Below, piece by piece: positions 1-7,401 of a stretch of DNA of 25,935 bases. The translations under genes and the position numbers were made by a program. The stretch is from JANWLD01 sp036276695 (GTDB lineage Bacteria > Patescibacteriota > Saccharimonadia > Saccharimonadales > 2-12-FULL-41-12): the NCBI GenBank assembly GCA_036276695.1, contig DASUOI010000035.1, positions 1 to 25,935 of the forward strand. The letters are read 5' to 3'. The notes beneath the pieces were generated by a model. That model searched no databases and was not told where the DNA came from. It worked only from the letters and a program-made list of their open reading frames with translations. The stretch's first letter is position 1. The number at the start of each line of letters is the position of its first letter.

Positions 1-156
1 ATCGTTACTGGACGGTGGGGGCGACCACGGCTTCCAAACTGCCAACATTGCAATAATAACCACTAGCAAGACTATTATTACGATACGCGTGTCTAGTTTT
101 ATATTTATTTTATTACTTTTAGGCTTATTGCCGTCACTTACCTGTTGAGGTTCCAT
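1..156 (-). CDS. membrane-anchored protein, N-terminal fragment (cut by window edge)
   Basis: Fifty-two codons are open from an ATG at 156 down to base 1, so the C-terminal part lies outside the window. The visible protein has a hydrophilic, Lys/Asn-rich N-terminus of about 23 residues. A strongly hydrophobic helix follows (about residues 25-40, starting RIVIIVLLVV), and then a short Trp/Pro/Ser-rich segment (WKPWSPPPSS). This is a type II signal-anchor arrangement: short cytoplasmic tail, one membrane span, bulk outside. An AGGA 13-16 nt upstream and a TATAAA -10 box (179-184) support the start. Function cannot be told from the fragment. It is divergent from the YgjV-family gene. Confidence 0.6.
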   Translation of the reverse strand, partial: MEPQQVSDGNKPKSNKINIKLDTRIVIIVLLVVIIAMLAVWKPWSPPPSSND

Positions 157-178
157 AGTTTGGGAAATCCTGTTTATG

Positions 179-207
179 TTTATAATCTGTCTTTATTCTG
201 CACTGAA
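179..207 (-). promoter_or_regulatory. promoter for the truncated membrane protein
   Basis: On the minus strand TTCAGT (202-207) and TATAAA (179-184) are separated by 17 nt. Initiation would fall near 172 and leave a leader of about 16 nt. Prediction from consensus only. Confidence 0.4.
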
Positions 208-263
208 CTATAGATAATGTAAATATGAAGGAACTGCAAACTGTGCCCCTTTGGACTTGCTCA

Positions 264-272
264 TGCTAATAT
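264..272 (+). promoter_or_regulatory. extended -10 element directly before the YgjV-family gene
   Basis: TGC-TAATAT (TG at 264-265, hexamer 267-272) ends 6 nt before the ATG at 279. A transcript from it would start at or next to the start codon. No Shine-Dalgarno is present and no good -35 hexamer was found. Confidence 0.45.
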
Positions 273-278
273 TATGCA

Positions 279-818
279 ATGATTAGTCCTGTAATAATAC
301 AGGGTGTCGGCGTTATAGCTTTGATAGCAAATTTGTCGGTATTCCAAACAAACAAACGGCAAAAAATGATCCTGTTCGGTCTGTGTGGGTGCCTGTTATG
401 GGCTACACATTTCTTTCTGCTCGGAGCACTGACCGGAATGGCTGTAAATTTAGTAGCAGCCTTCCGCTTTTACGTCTATTACCGTACTAAGCCTACTAAA
501 AGTAATATCTGGATAATGTGGTCTTTTCTGGGAATTACTGCACTTGCTACCGCGCTGACTTGGCAAGGCTGGATAAGCTTATTGCCATTCATCGGAACGG
601 CCAGCGGAGTGATAGCTTTTTGGCAAAACAAGACTAAATACATACGCCGTCTGGCTATGGCCTCTCCCCCGCCATGGCTTTTATATGCCATAATCGTCGG
701 CTCGTATCCTGGCATAGTAGTAGAAAGCCTGCTATTGGTTTCCAATTTGGTAGGTCAAGCGCGCTTCGATTTCAACAAGCTCCAGTACCGCAAGTTGCTG
801 CGTATCGGCCCAAGATAG
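279..818 (+). CDS. YgjV-family inner membrane protein
   Basis: A 179-residue protein with about five hydrophobic segments separated by short basic loops. The N-terminal GVIALIANLSVFQTNKRQKM pattern and the following helix ending CLLWATHFFLLGA are typical of the YgjV (Imp-YgjV) family of small integral membrane proteins, as is the overall length. The biochemical role of the family is unknown. The basic C-terminus (KLQYRKLLRIGPR) should be cytoplasmic. No SD precedes the ATG; instead an extended -10 (TGC-TAATAT) lies 6 nt upstream, suggesting a leaderless message. The gene stands alone, divergent from the truncated membrane protein and followed by an independently promoted gene. Confidence 0.8.
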   Translation: MISPVIIQGVGVIALIANLSVFQTNKRQKMILFGLCGCLLWATHFFLLGALTGMAVNLVAAFRFYVYYRTKPTKSNIWIMWSFLGITALATALTWQGWISLLPFIGTASGVIAFWQNKTKYIRRLAMASPPPWLLYAIIVGSYPGIVVESLLLVSNLVGQARFDFNKLQYRKLLRIGPR

Positions 819-834
819 TTTAGGGTATGTTTAG

Positions 835-863
835 TTGAATATATTGATAAAAAATGTTATAGT
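835..863 (+). promoter_or_regulatory. promoter with start site at the ATG of the next gene
   Basis: TTGAAT (835-840), a 17-nt spacer, then TGT-TATAGT (hexamer 858-863). The hexamer ends 7 nt before the ATG at 871, where RNA polymerase would normally start, so the message is predicted to be leaderless. Confidence 0.65.
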
Positions 864-870
864 CTATTAA

Positions 871-1317
871 ATGAACTCTCCCAGAAAAGGGCCTGAGATA
901 GTAAACAGCCGCCCTGAAACTAACGATAGTCCTACAGTAGCAGGAGGCTCTGATGCTGCCGGTATGGATACAACGGAACCTTATGACCCTGAACATCTAA
1001 AGGATGTAGTGGTCGGTCTTATAAAGAGCAGTCCCCGTAGCAGGATCGTTATGAAAGAGATAGTCTTTGCCCTGACACTCAGGGAAAGCGTTTCTGAAGA
1101 ACTATACTCAGAGATACGCGAGGAATTAAGTTCAATCCAAGAGAGTGGACATATAGTCCATATGAAAAGAGGCAGGTTTGAACTCCCCCAAGCAGAAACA
1201 CCTGCCGCTGAAAGCTCCGTTCTAGACGGAGATGAAGAACTGGAAGCAAAAATGAGAGGAGCTTTTAGCGATTCTTATCACAGCCAGCCACCACGAAAAA
1301 TACGTACTCAAAGGTAG
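871..1317 (+). CDS. small acidic hypothetical protein, possible winged-helix core
   Basis: A soluble 148-residue protein that I do not recognise. The first 40 residues and the last 40 are low-complexity (Ser/Pro/Glu-rich, with a basic PPRKIRTQR tail) and probably disordered. The core, about residues 45-107, is predicted helix-helix-helix followed by a strand-turn-strand ending MKRGRFEL. That resembles winged-helix domains in which the wing carries a 'rGrfel' motif, as in the HTH domain of RNase R-type proteins; this is a weak, pattern-level guess. There is no SD. A consensus promoter ends 7 nt before the ATG, which fixes this start and implies a leaderless transcript. It converges on yggT with 20 nt between the stops. 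Confidence 0.6.
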   Translation: MNSPRKGPEIVNSRPETNDSPTVAGGSDAAGMDTTEPYDPEHLKDVVVGLIKSSPRSRIVMKEIVFALTLRESVSEELYSEIREELSSIQESGHIVHMKRGRFELPQAETPAAESSVLDGDEELEAKMRGAFSDSYHSQPPRKIRTQR

Positions 1318-1337
1318 TAAACTTTTTTAGCAATAGA

Positions 1338-1670
1338 CTATTTGCGTTTTTTGCGGGCTGGCCTGTCATCTGCAGCTGAATCGCCTGTAACAGAGGCAAG
1401 GAACGAGGTAAGTAAAAAGCCTAAGACCGCGTATACTAGCACCGCAAACAAGGCTGAAACATCCAGCACATTTCCCGGCTCTATGGTGGCAGACGGGAAA
1501 ATGCCCCTGAACGGAGCCATGATTACATCGCTCGTATCATAAATCCAATCTACGAAACCTGCACTTGGATTTGCGCCAAATAGGCGGAATAAAATCCTAA
1601 GCCCAAGTATCAGCATTACTAAGCCGACGAAAAAATCGACCATCCTGGTTATTATGTAGCTTCTTTGCAC
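1338..1670 (-). CDS. yggT: YggT-family membrane protein
   Basis: A 110-residue protein with two hydrophobic helices: about residues 10-32 (MVDFFVGLVMLILGLRILFR) and a second near 68-92 (LFAVLVYAVLGFLLTSF). The intervening loop contains NPSAGFVDWIY and a PFRGIFP turn. This is the classic YggT layout (helix, 'N-P...PFR..P' loop, helix). The family is linked to cell envelope and division-related functions but has no defined reaction. The frame stays open to an ATG at 1697. The GTG at 1670 is preferred because a perfect AAGGAGGT sits 4 nt upstream of it, and because an extended -10 (TGG-TATTAC) overlaps the ATG region. The C-terminus is highly basic (RPARKKRK). Confidence 0.85.
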   Translation of the reverse strand: MQRSYIITRMVDFFVGLVMLILGLRILFRLFGANPSAGFVDWIYDTSDVIMAPFRGIFPSATIEPGNVLDVSALFAVLVYAVLGFLLTSFLASVTGDSAADDRPARKKRK

Positions 1671-1674
1671 GAAC

Positions 1675-1682
1675 ACCTCCTT
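1675..1682 (-). promoter_or_regulatory. strong Shine-Dalgarno that sets the yggT start
   Basis: AAGGAGGT on the minus strand, 4 nt before GTG 1670. It argues against the upstream ATG at 1697 and is one of few near-perfect SD sites in this window. Confidence 0.7.
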
Positions 1683-1687
1683 AGTTT

Positions 1688-1696
1688 GTAATACCA
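1688..1696 (-). promoter_or_regulatory. extended -10 for yggT
   Basis: TGG-TATTAC on the minus strand (hexamer 1688-1693). Transcription would start near 1681, giving a leader of about 11 nt containing the SD. No convincing -35 is seen. Confidence 0.4.
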
Positions 1697-1747
1697 TAAC
1701 CTAACCAGTAAAAGACACGTGTTTCAGTTAAATTCTTAACACCTTAC

Positions 1748-2581
1748 TCATACCTGGCTGGATTCTTCTGGCAAGCGGTCAATAAGCAGCTGGTATATTT
1801 TTTTGTATGAAGGGCCGCTGATTCCTGGTTTTTGCATTCCGTTAATTTGGCTGATACCTATCAAATAACTTGCGCCTGTAGTTAGAAATATTTCGTCCGC
1901 TTCAAACAATTCCTCTTGTTGGGCTAACTTTTCTTCAATACCAAAATTATCCATCAGCCAGCCTCGCACTGTTCCAGCGAGAATCCCTAGGTTCAATGGA
2001 GGAGTATAAATTTTACCTGCCTTTGACCAAAAAATATTTGCGGTCAGTGCTTCTGCTACATACCCTGCCGGATTCAGCAAAATACCCTCAGAGGATTCAT
2101 CCTGCAATTCTTTTTTAGCCAAATATAGATACGAGTATTCTAAAGATTTTATTCGAAAACCTGTCGCACTGAAATATTCCGGTTGGTGACGGGTTATGGA
2201 CTTTAGTATTCGGGCTTTTTTTTCGATAGGTTTGAACTTGTCTATAAGGCTCAGATAAATGATTACATTCGGCTGTCCGTCGGGAATGCCGGAAGTCACG
2301 CAAAAGCGAATCCGCCCGTCTTTACCTGCCGGAATACTGCTTGATAAACCTTTAATCCATCCCAAGTGTTTGTCCTTGTCATAAGTCCAGCTGATATCAA
2401 GTGCTTTTAAGCTTTTATCGAGTCTTGCGAAATGCTCGTCGTGTAAAAATATATTATCTTCAGATACCCTAAAGGTTTCAAAAGCACCGTGCGCAAACAT
2501 AAGACCACGGTCTACTGCGCTGACCTCCGCCTCCGCCGGCGAAAATAATTTACCGTTTATTGATACCGCCTCTATGCTCAT
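1748..2581 (-). CDS. class IV (branched-chain/D-amino acid/aminodeoxychorismate lyase-type) PLP aminotransferase
   Basis: A 277-residue fold-type IV PLP enzyme, family-typical in length. Markers in order: DRGLMFAHGAFETFRV (24-39, substrate-binding entry motif); Lys145 in FRIKSLEYS, the expected Schiff-base lysine; EGILLNPAGYVAEALTANIF (165-184) with Glu177 contacting the PLP ring nitrogen; and LNLGILAGTVR (phosphate-binding turn). Members include IlvE, D-amino acid aminotransferase and PabC; the sequence alone does not decide which. The gene follows rsmA by 21 nt, but a perfect TATAAT (2592-2597) inside that junction lies 10 nt before the ATG, so it probably also has its own nearly leaderless transcript. 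A non-essential metabolic gene is notable if the genome is as reduced as its relatives. Confidence 0.9.
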   Translation of the reverse strand: MSIEAVSINGKLFSPAEAEVSAVDRGLMFAHGAFETFRVSEDNIFLHDEHFARLDKSLKALDISWTYDKDKHLGWIKGLSSSIPAGKDGRIRFCVTSGIPDGQPNVIIYLSLIDKFKPIEKKARILKSITRHQPEYFSATGFRIKSLEYSYLYLAKKELQDESSEGILLNPAGYVAEALTANIFWSKAGKIYTPPLNLGILAGTVRGWLMDNFGIEEKLAQQEELFEADEIFLTTGASYLIGISQINGMQKPGISGPSYKKIYQLLIDRLPEESSQV

Positions 2582-2591
2582 CCTAGGAGAA

Positions 2592-2597
2592 ATTATA
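2592..2597 (-). promoter_or_regulatory. consensus -10 (TATAAT) in the rsmA/aminotransferase junction
   Basis: TATAAT on the minus strand, 10 nt before the aminotransferase ATG, implying a 5' leader of only about 3 nt. No clear -35 hexamer is seen. It lies between rsmA's stop and the next start. Confidence 0.5.
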
Positions 2598-2602
2598 GCC
2601 TA

Positions 2603-3376
2603 TCAGAACTTTTCAGACAGCCGATGCCAATCGCTAAGCGAAAGTTCCTGCGGGCGCTGGCTGGGAGAAATCCCAAGCTTTTCCAAGTTTTCTTTTACTG
2701 CTTGTTTGTCTACGTCTAAGCCGCCAGATAGTGAGTTAAGCAAAGTCTTGCGCCGAGAGGAAAAGCCAGCTTTTACTACCCTGAAAAAATCCTTCGTACT
2801 AATATCTGGGATTTCCTCCGGTTTCTTACGGATTAAATGGACTACTTGCGAATCCACTTTGGGCGGAGGAGTGAATTTGTCCTTAGTAACTTCCACCGAA
2901 AGACTGCAGGAATAATAAAGCTGAGCACTCACGCTAAGAAGCGACATATGTCCAGGCTTGGCGCAAATACGCTCGGCTACTTCTTTTTGGACTAAAAGAG
3001 TAATTGATTGAGGAGAATTCTTTGATTCAGTCAGGTTGCGTATCAAGTGGCTTGTCAGATAATACGGAATATTCGCGACTACCTTATAGCCCGCCGGCAA
3101 GCTTGTTAGGTCAAATTGCAAAATATCATTTATAAACAACTTAAAATTATCTTGTTTGAGGGTCTGCCTCAGCTTGTAAGCTAAGGCTTCGTCTTTCTCT
3201 ACAGAATAAATTTCAGCACCTGTTTCCAGAAGTTTTTCCGTTAAAGTGCCGAGTCCTGGGCCGACCTCCAATACATTATCGCCAGTTTTAACACCCGCAG
3301 TTTTTACTATAGAGTCTAGTATTACCTCGTCAAACAGCCAATGCTGGCCTAAAGATTTTTTGGGTTTTTCTTTCAT
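2603..3376 (-). CDS. rsmA: 16S rRNA (adenine(1518)-N6/adenine(1519)-N6)-dimethyltransferase RsmA (KsgA)
   Basis: SAM-dependent enzyme that dimethylates two adjacent adenosines in the 3'-terminal hairpin of 16S rRNA late in 30S assembly. The 257-residue protein has the N-terminal KKSLGQHWL motif, motif I EVGPGLGTLT, motif II SVEKDEAL, the catalytic motif NIPYYLTS and the following QKEVAERI. A C-terminal helical domain ends SLSDWHRLSEKF. Length and motif order are canonical. Its ATG overlaps the stop of the upstream PPC-domain gene (ATGA), and no SD is visible, so translation is probably coupled. The gene order PPC protein, rsmA, aminotransferase suggests one transcript with extra internal promoters. 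Confidence 0.97.
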   Translation of the reverse strand: MKEKPKKSLGQHWLFDEVILDSIVKTAGVKTGDNVLEVGPGLGTLTEKLLETGAEIYSVEKDEALAYKLRQTLKQDNFKLFINDILQFDLTSLPAGYKVVANIPYYLTSHLIRNLTESKNSPQSITLLVQKEVAERICAKPGHMSLLSVSAQLYYSCSLSVEVTKDKFTPPPKVDSQVVHLIRKKPEEIPDISTKDFFRVVKAGFSSRRKTLLNSLSGGLDVDKQAVKENLEKLGISPSQRPQELSLSDWHRLSEKF

Positions 3377-3798
3377 AAATCTAGAAGAGGCAAGCCTATG
3401 GAATCGTCGTGCTTTCGCTCAATCCTACCAGCGCCAAACCAATCGTGAATGAACACTTCGCAAGTTACTGAGACCTTCAATGATTTGATGTGTCCCCCGA
3501 AGGCCTTTCCGTCCTCTCCGGCGAATGTACCATGCAGATGAATAGCTGGCATGTCTCCGTTCCAAGACAGATTGCCTTGAACGTTCAGAATTTCCAGATC
3601 TTGCTCATATTTTTTAAATTTATAATCTTTTGTTTTTAAATCATAATAGCCAGCTTCAAGTTCGTCGCACGCCCCGACAACAAAAATCCATGCGCCTTTG
3701 ATTTGTTCTTTTTTAGCGAAATCAGTCAGACTGCCGACAAGTTCGTCGCCTTTTTTTAAAACTCCAAACCAGTTATATCCGTCAAACTTATATCCCAT
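3373..3798 (-). CDS. PPC-domain (DUF296) protein
   Basis: A 141-residue single-domain protein of the PPC/DUF296 family (plant and prokaryote conserved domain). Diagnostic is AIHLHGTFAGEDGKAFGGHI (near residues 85-104), whose His residues bind a metal in solved members. Also typical are the N-terminal GVLKKGDELVGSLTDFAKK and GAWIFVVGACDE segments. Prokaryotic members form trimers; some are suspected to bind DNA, but no reaction is established. The frame also has a GTG at 3801. I chose ATG 3798 because an extended -10 (TGG-TAGAAT, hexamer 3806-3811) ends exactly 7 nt before it and there is no SD, matching the leaderless pattern elsewhere here. Its stop overlaps the rsmA start. Confidence 0.85.
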   Translation of the reverse strand: MGYKFDGYNWFGVLKKGDELVGSLTDFAKKEQIKGAWIFVVGACDELEAGYYDLKTKDYKFKKYEQDLEILNVQGNLSWNGDMPAIHLHGTFAGEDGKAFGGHIKSLKVSVTCEVFIHDWFGAGRIERKHDDSIGLPLLDL

Positions 3799-3805
3799 CA
3801 CTCAC

Positions 3806-3814
3806 ATTCTACCA
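3806..3814 (-). promoter_or_regulatory. extended -10 for the PPC-rsmA operon
   Basis: TGG-TAGAAT on the minus strand (hexamer 3806-3811) ends 7 nt before ATG 3798, predicting a leaderless message. It sits just downstream of the structured segment 3823-3993. Confidence 0.5.
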
Positions 3815-3822
3815 CTTGGCTT

Positions 3823-3993
3823 CTAGGAGTTACACACTTGGTAGCCAGGTACGATTTCTCTTTGAGAAGCGGACTAAGCCGTACATCTGGTACGGTGCAG
3901 GAGCATCGGAAAAGAAAATCGTGCATGGCTTCAAGAAGCCGGCAGAGTTTCGAGCTTTGCTCGAAAGTAACCCGGCTGGTGTGTAGCTCCTAG
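3823..3993. repeat. 171-nt segment bounded by 15-bp inverted repeats, internally folded (structured RNA or MITE-like element)
   Basis: The ends 3823-3837 and 3979-3993 are inverted copies matching at 14 of 15 positions; the outer copy includes the rpf stop codon (3990-3992). Inside are further complementary pairs: 3851-3857 with 3916-3922, 3879-3884 with 3890-3895 (loop 5), 3937-3942 with 3972-3977, and a perfect 8-bp stem 3948-3955/3959-3966 (loop 3). Together they draw a closing stem opening into two arms. An open frame crosses it but has no family resemblance. No U-run follows on either strand, so it is not a simple terminator. Either a structured RNA, a leader for the PPC operon, or a small terminal-inverted-repeat element would fit; strand is undetermined. 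Confidence 0.55.
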
Positions 3994-5189
3994 CGGTAGA
4001 TATCTTGGAGGCCGAGGCTGCGGGAGCAAGACGGCCACGGCTGCCACCCTCTAGCCTGATAAGTCTCCCAGGCTTTTTGATCCTGTACAGCCGGAGGGGC
4101 TTCCGCGGCGTTGGAATACCCTCCATAACCGCCCCAAGTACCTATATCAAATTGATAGGCCCCGTAGTAGCCGTTGCCTGTATTGCTAGAATAGCTTCCT
4201 TCACAGCTTCTAAGGCGGGCCAGCGCACCGTCAAAACTACCGTCAAATCCGGCAGTTTTAGTGCCTTCCACGACTATGCGAGGTTTTGGTTGTACGCTGA
4301 TAACGCTCTGAATCTCGCTTCGGCTGACAACTTTGCCTTTTTTGACCTCAATCTGGTAAGTGACTATGCGTATTCCCGGCTCACCTTCATCTATAACTTT
4401 AGTAACTCCGACATCAAGCGTAGCATCATAACGGACTTCCGTAGGCGGGACTATCTGCTCCTCTTCGTTTATTATCTTTTGGCCCGGACGCAGGATGAAT
4501 ATTCTTAGATCTTTCTTTATCTTAGTTCTCAGATTTGGAACGAATTTGTCTTCAGGGTTTATGGATATGTTTTTCTCATTCAGAAGACCTTCTACGTCTT
4601 TTGCCAGCGTCCTTGTCTTTATGTCTTTTCCGTATAAGTTAATCGTGACCGGAGTTGAGCGCTTTATCAAAACCAAATCGCCTACTACTCCATCTTCAAG
4701 CAGAGCGGAATCCGGAGCGGCAAAAGCGATGTTATCTTCCGGGTAAACCTTAAATCCGGCTTTTTTTGCCAGAGCATGGGGAGTTGTCTCAGCTATCTTT
4801 GCCGTTACCGTCTCGCCATTTTCATCAACCACAGTTACAGGACGAGCATGATAAACGCTAACCTTGAAATCATCATCTAGTATGGGGCTGTTAATCCCGG
4901 GTTCTACAACATCTTCTTTCTGCAAAGTAATGCCGATTCTTCCTAACAGCTCGCCTACCGTGGAAGCTCTTGTAGGAACAGTCTTTACCTGCCCGTCTAT
5001 ATATACCTCCACTCGCTTCACGTCAGCATCTTTAAGCGTTTGGCCACCGTACAGCAAAAACCAGAAACAAAAGGTTAGTATCATAAGTATTGTCACAGCC
5101 ACCGGCACGGCTATGGGGTGCTTGAAATGCTTGCCAGTCGGCGTCTGTTCAATTGCTTGCTTGCTTGATTCAAGGTGTTTTCTAATCAT
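3990..5189 (-). CDS. membrane-anchored Rpf-like cell-wall lytic transglycosylase with DUF348 and G5 domains
   Basis: A 399-residue envelope enzyme that would cleave peptidoglycan glycan strands, as resuscitation-promoting factors do. Layout: cytoplasmic tail 1-25, one membrane helix (about 26-48), three DUF348 repeats (about 55-235, starting VKRVEVYIDGQVKTVPT), a G5 domain (about 245-312), and an Rpf/transglycosylase-like domain (322-399). The last contains CEGSYSSNTGNGYYGAYQF; Glu330 is the expected catalytic acid, and Cys329 and Cys388 probably form the family disulfide. This architecture is best known from Actinobacteria (RpfB-like), with a signal anchor here. A TATAAT (5203-5208) gives a short leader of about 7 nt. 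It could serve self growth or act on a host's wall; the sequence cannot tell. Confidence 0.93.
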   Translation of the reverse strand: MIRKHLESSKQAIEQTPTGKHFKHPIAVPVAVTILMILTFCFWFLLYGGQTLKDADVKRVEVYIDGQVKTVPTRASTVGELLGRIGITLQKEDVVEPGINSPILDDDFKVSVYHARPVTVVDENGETVTAKIAETTPHALAKKAGFKVYPEDNIAFAAPDSALLEDGVVGDLVLIKRSTPVTINLYGKDIKTRTLAKDVEGLLNEKNISINPEDKFVPNLRTKIKKDLRIFILRPGQKIINEEEQIVPPTEVRYDATLDVGVTKVIDEGEPGIRIVTYQIEVKKGKVVSRSEIQSVISVQPKPRIVVEGTKTAGFDGSFDGALARLRSCEGSYSSNTGNGYYGAYQFDIGTWGGYGGYSNAAEAPPAVQDQKAWETYQARGWQPWPSCSRSLGLQDIYR

Positions 5190-5202
5190 ATAAAACAGGT
5201 AG

Positions 5203-5208
5203 TATTAT
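5203..5208 (-). promoter_or_regulatory. -10 box for the Rpf-like gene
   Basis: TATAAT on the minus strand, 13-14 nt before the ATG at 5189, located just past the helicase stop. No good -35 at 16-18 nt. No clear SD in the short leader. Confidence 0.4.
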
Positions 5209-5227
5209 ACAGGATTCAAAGATTTAA

Positions 5228-7351
5228 TTAGCTCAACTTATCCAGCGTAGCAAAAGCGATGTTCAGTTTTTTCACGCCTTTGTGTTTGAAGTTAATCTTA
5301 GCTACTTCGCCGTCGAGGTGTGTCACTTCACCTTCACCGAAAATTTGATGTTTCACGCGATCGCCAATAGCCAATTCCGGCGCGTAATGTTGTTCCACGG
5401 TCTGGTCTACTTCGTAATCGACCTGTGAGCTGGAAGCCAGGCTGGGTTCGCGCGTAAAATCTTCGCTTATCTCAGATAAGAACCTGCTTGGAGGGTTATG
5501 CTGAACCGCTCCATATAAAACTCGCGAACTGCTATGGATTAAAACCAGCTCCTGCTTAGCCCTGGTCATCCCGACATAACAAAGACGGCGCTCTTCTTCC
5601 AGGTCATTGGTATCATAAAAAGCTCTGGAATGCGGAAGAATAGACTCTTCCATGCCAACCATAAAAACCACAGGAAATTCCAGCCCTTTGGCGCTGTGAA
5701 GCGTCATCATAGTTACCCGCTCGGTAGATTCCTGGGTATTATCCCTATCAGAAACTAAAGCTACTTCTTCCAGAAAATCTTCCAAACCGGAATCCTGATA
5801 AATCCGGGCGACACTGAGCAACTCCTTGACGTTTTCAACGCGGGATTCAGACTGAATAGTTCCATCGCTAAGATATTCAAAGTATTCAAGACGTCTGATT
5901 AGCGAGTCCATCAGGCCGGCGGCATTTGTATTGTCAATATTCTCGCGCATATCGGAAAGAATATTATTTAAGTCGTTAAGGCCTTTTTTGGCCTTTGGAG
6001 TAATTTCCGGACAGTCGCCACTTTGATTTAAGGCTTTAGCAAGCGTTAGGCCTGTTTTGTTTTTCCAGGTCAAGAAATTAGCCACGGATTTAGCACCGAC
6101 CGATCTCGCGGGAACATTCACTATCCGCTCAAAACTTACTTGGTCTTCAGGCTGATATATAAGGCGTAAATATGCTACGAGGTCTTTGATTTCTTTGCGG
6201 TCATAAAATCTGATACCGCCGACCATCCTATAAGGCACGCCGTGTCTATTGAATATTTCTTCAAGCGCACGGCTCTGGGCATTAGTGCGGTAAAGGACCG
6301 CAAAGTCTTCCAATGCTCTGCCGGATAGCTGAATCATTTTTATGATAGATTCTGCTTCGTCGCGCTCGTTAAATGCCGCATGCAGGCGTACCGGGACACC
6401 TTTCCCCAGACTCGTCCAAAGTTTTTTATCGGATCTGCTTTTATTATTGGCGATTACTTTATGCGCCGCATCTAAAATATGGCCGCTACTCCGATAATTT
6501 TGCTCAAGCTTTATGATTGCTGCATTCGGATAATCACGCTCAAAGTTCAATATATTACGAAAATTCGCGCCTCGCCAGGAGTAGATGCTCTGCCAATCAT
6601 CGCCGACCACAGCGATATTTTTGTTGTCGTTTACTAGTAGCTTTACTAGTTTATACTGGGCTGAGTTCGTGTCTTGGTATTCGTCGATCATGATGTATTT
6701 GAATGTGTCCTGCCATTTTTGTCTTATCTGGCGATTATTTTGAAGAAGCAAAACTGTCTTACCGATAAGATCGTCAAAATCCAAAGCTCCGGCTTGCTTC
6801 AACATGGATTCGTATTTGGGGAATACTTTAGACGCGGCTTGTTGTAGGGGGCCTTCAGCAAAATTAGTAAATTCCGCGTGGCTGATTAACTCGTTCTTGG
6901 CGCTGCTTATGGCGCTTGCTATAGCTCTGGGCGGAAAACTCTTTTCGTCAATGTTTAGCTCCTTGCAGACTGCTTTTACGAGAGAGAGCCTGTCAGTTTC
7001 GTCAAATATTACGAAGTTGGGAGGCACCTGAACATATTGTCCGTCCCGGCGAAGTATCTTGACGCAAATACTATGGAATGTACCCATGAAGGGGACAAAA
7101 CTGCGATCGTCCGGACTGTGGCCTACCAAGCCCGCTAAGCGCTCGCGCATTTCCCGCGCTGCCTTATTAGTAAAAGTCACAGCCAGGACTTGGTATGGTG
7201 TGGCCTTCTTGTTGGCTATAATGCAGGCAATCCTATGGGTTAAAGCCTTAGTCTTGCCGCTTCCAGCCCCAGCTTGTATTAGAAGCGGACCCTCGGTAGT
7301 TTCAACCGCCCGCTTCTGTTCCTCATTCAAACCCTCAAGTAAATCTTTCAC
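5228..7351 (-). CDS. pcrA: PcrA/UvrD-type superfamily 1 3'-5' DNA helicase
   Basis: ATP-dependent DNA helicase for repair, replication-fork rescue and plasmid/recombination functions. In 707 residues it carries motif I (Walker A) AGAGSGKT near residue 28, motif II DEYQDTN, motif III GDDWQSIYSWRGA, motif IV LEQNYRS, motif V MTLHSAKGLEFP and motif VI EERRLCYVGMTRAK. The C-terminal region (GDRVKHQIFGEGEVTHLDGEVAKI) is the Tudor-like domain by which PcrA/UvrD contacts RNA polymerase. The start codon is GTG. A perfect TATAAT (7359-7364) ends 7 nt upstream of it, so this is predicted to be a leaderless GTG-initiated mRNA, an unusual combination. UvrD and PcrA are not separable by motif. Confidence 0.97.
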   Translation of the reverse strand: MKDLLEGLNEEQKRAVETTEGPLLIQAGAGSGKTKALTHRIACIIANKKATPYQVLAVTFTNKAAREMRERLAGLVGHSPDDRSFVPFMGTFHSICVKILRRDGQYVQVPPNFVIFDETDRLSLVKAVCKELNIDEKSFPPRAIASAISSAKNELISHAEFTNFAEGPLQQAASKVFPKYESMLKQAGALDFDDLIGKTVLLLQNNRQIRQKWQDTFKYIMIDEYQDTNSAQYKLVKLLVNDNKNIAVVGDDWQSIYSWRGANFRNILNFERDYPNAAIIKLEQNYRSSGHILDAAHKVIANNKSRSDKKLWTSLGKGVPVRLHAAFNERDEAESIIKMIQLSGRALEDFAVLYRTNAQSRALEEIFNRHGVPYRMVGGIRFYDRKEIKDLVAYLRLIYQPEDQVSFERIVNVPARSVGAKSVANFLTWKNKTGLTLAKALNQSGDCPEITPKAKKGLNDLNNILSDMRENIDNTNAAGLMDSLIRRLEYFEYLSDGTIQSESRVENVKELLSVARIYQDSGLEDFLEEVALVSDRDNTQESTERVTMMTLHSAKGLEFPVVFMVGMEESILPHSRAFYDTNDLEEERRLCYVGMTRAKQELVLIHSSSRVLYGAVQHNPPSRFLSEISEDFTREPSLASSSQVDYEVDQTVEQHYAPELAIGDRVKHQIFGEGEVTHLDGEVAKINFKHKGVKKLNIAFATLDKLS

Positions 7352-7358
7352 TACTACT

Positions 7359-7364
7359 ATTATA
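7359..7364 (-). promoter_or_regulatory. consensus -10 (TATAAT) at the helicase GTG
   Basis: The hexamer on the minus strand ends exactly 7 nt before GTG 7351. ATTACA (18-nt spacing) or TTACAA (17-nt spacing) could serve as -35. Leaderless initiation is implied. Confidence 0.6.
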
Positions 7365-7401
7365 TTAGACTGTTAGCACTTTTGTAATTGGTTGCCAGAC
7401 G

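Noticed and set aside
3802..3993. c-di-AMP (ydaO-type) riboswitch, suggested by closeness to an rpf-like gene
   Set aside because: The segment is downstream of rpf, not in its leader, and the conserved ydaO core motifs were not seen.
3830..4126. 98-codon minus-strand frame across the structured segment
   Set aside because: It overlaps the end of the Rpf-like gene in another frame, has Arg/Ser-rich low-complexity composition and no start signal; the base pairing explains the segment better.
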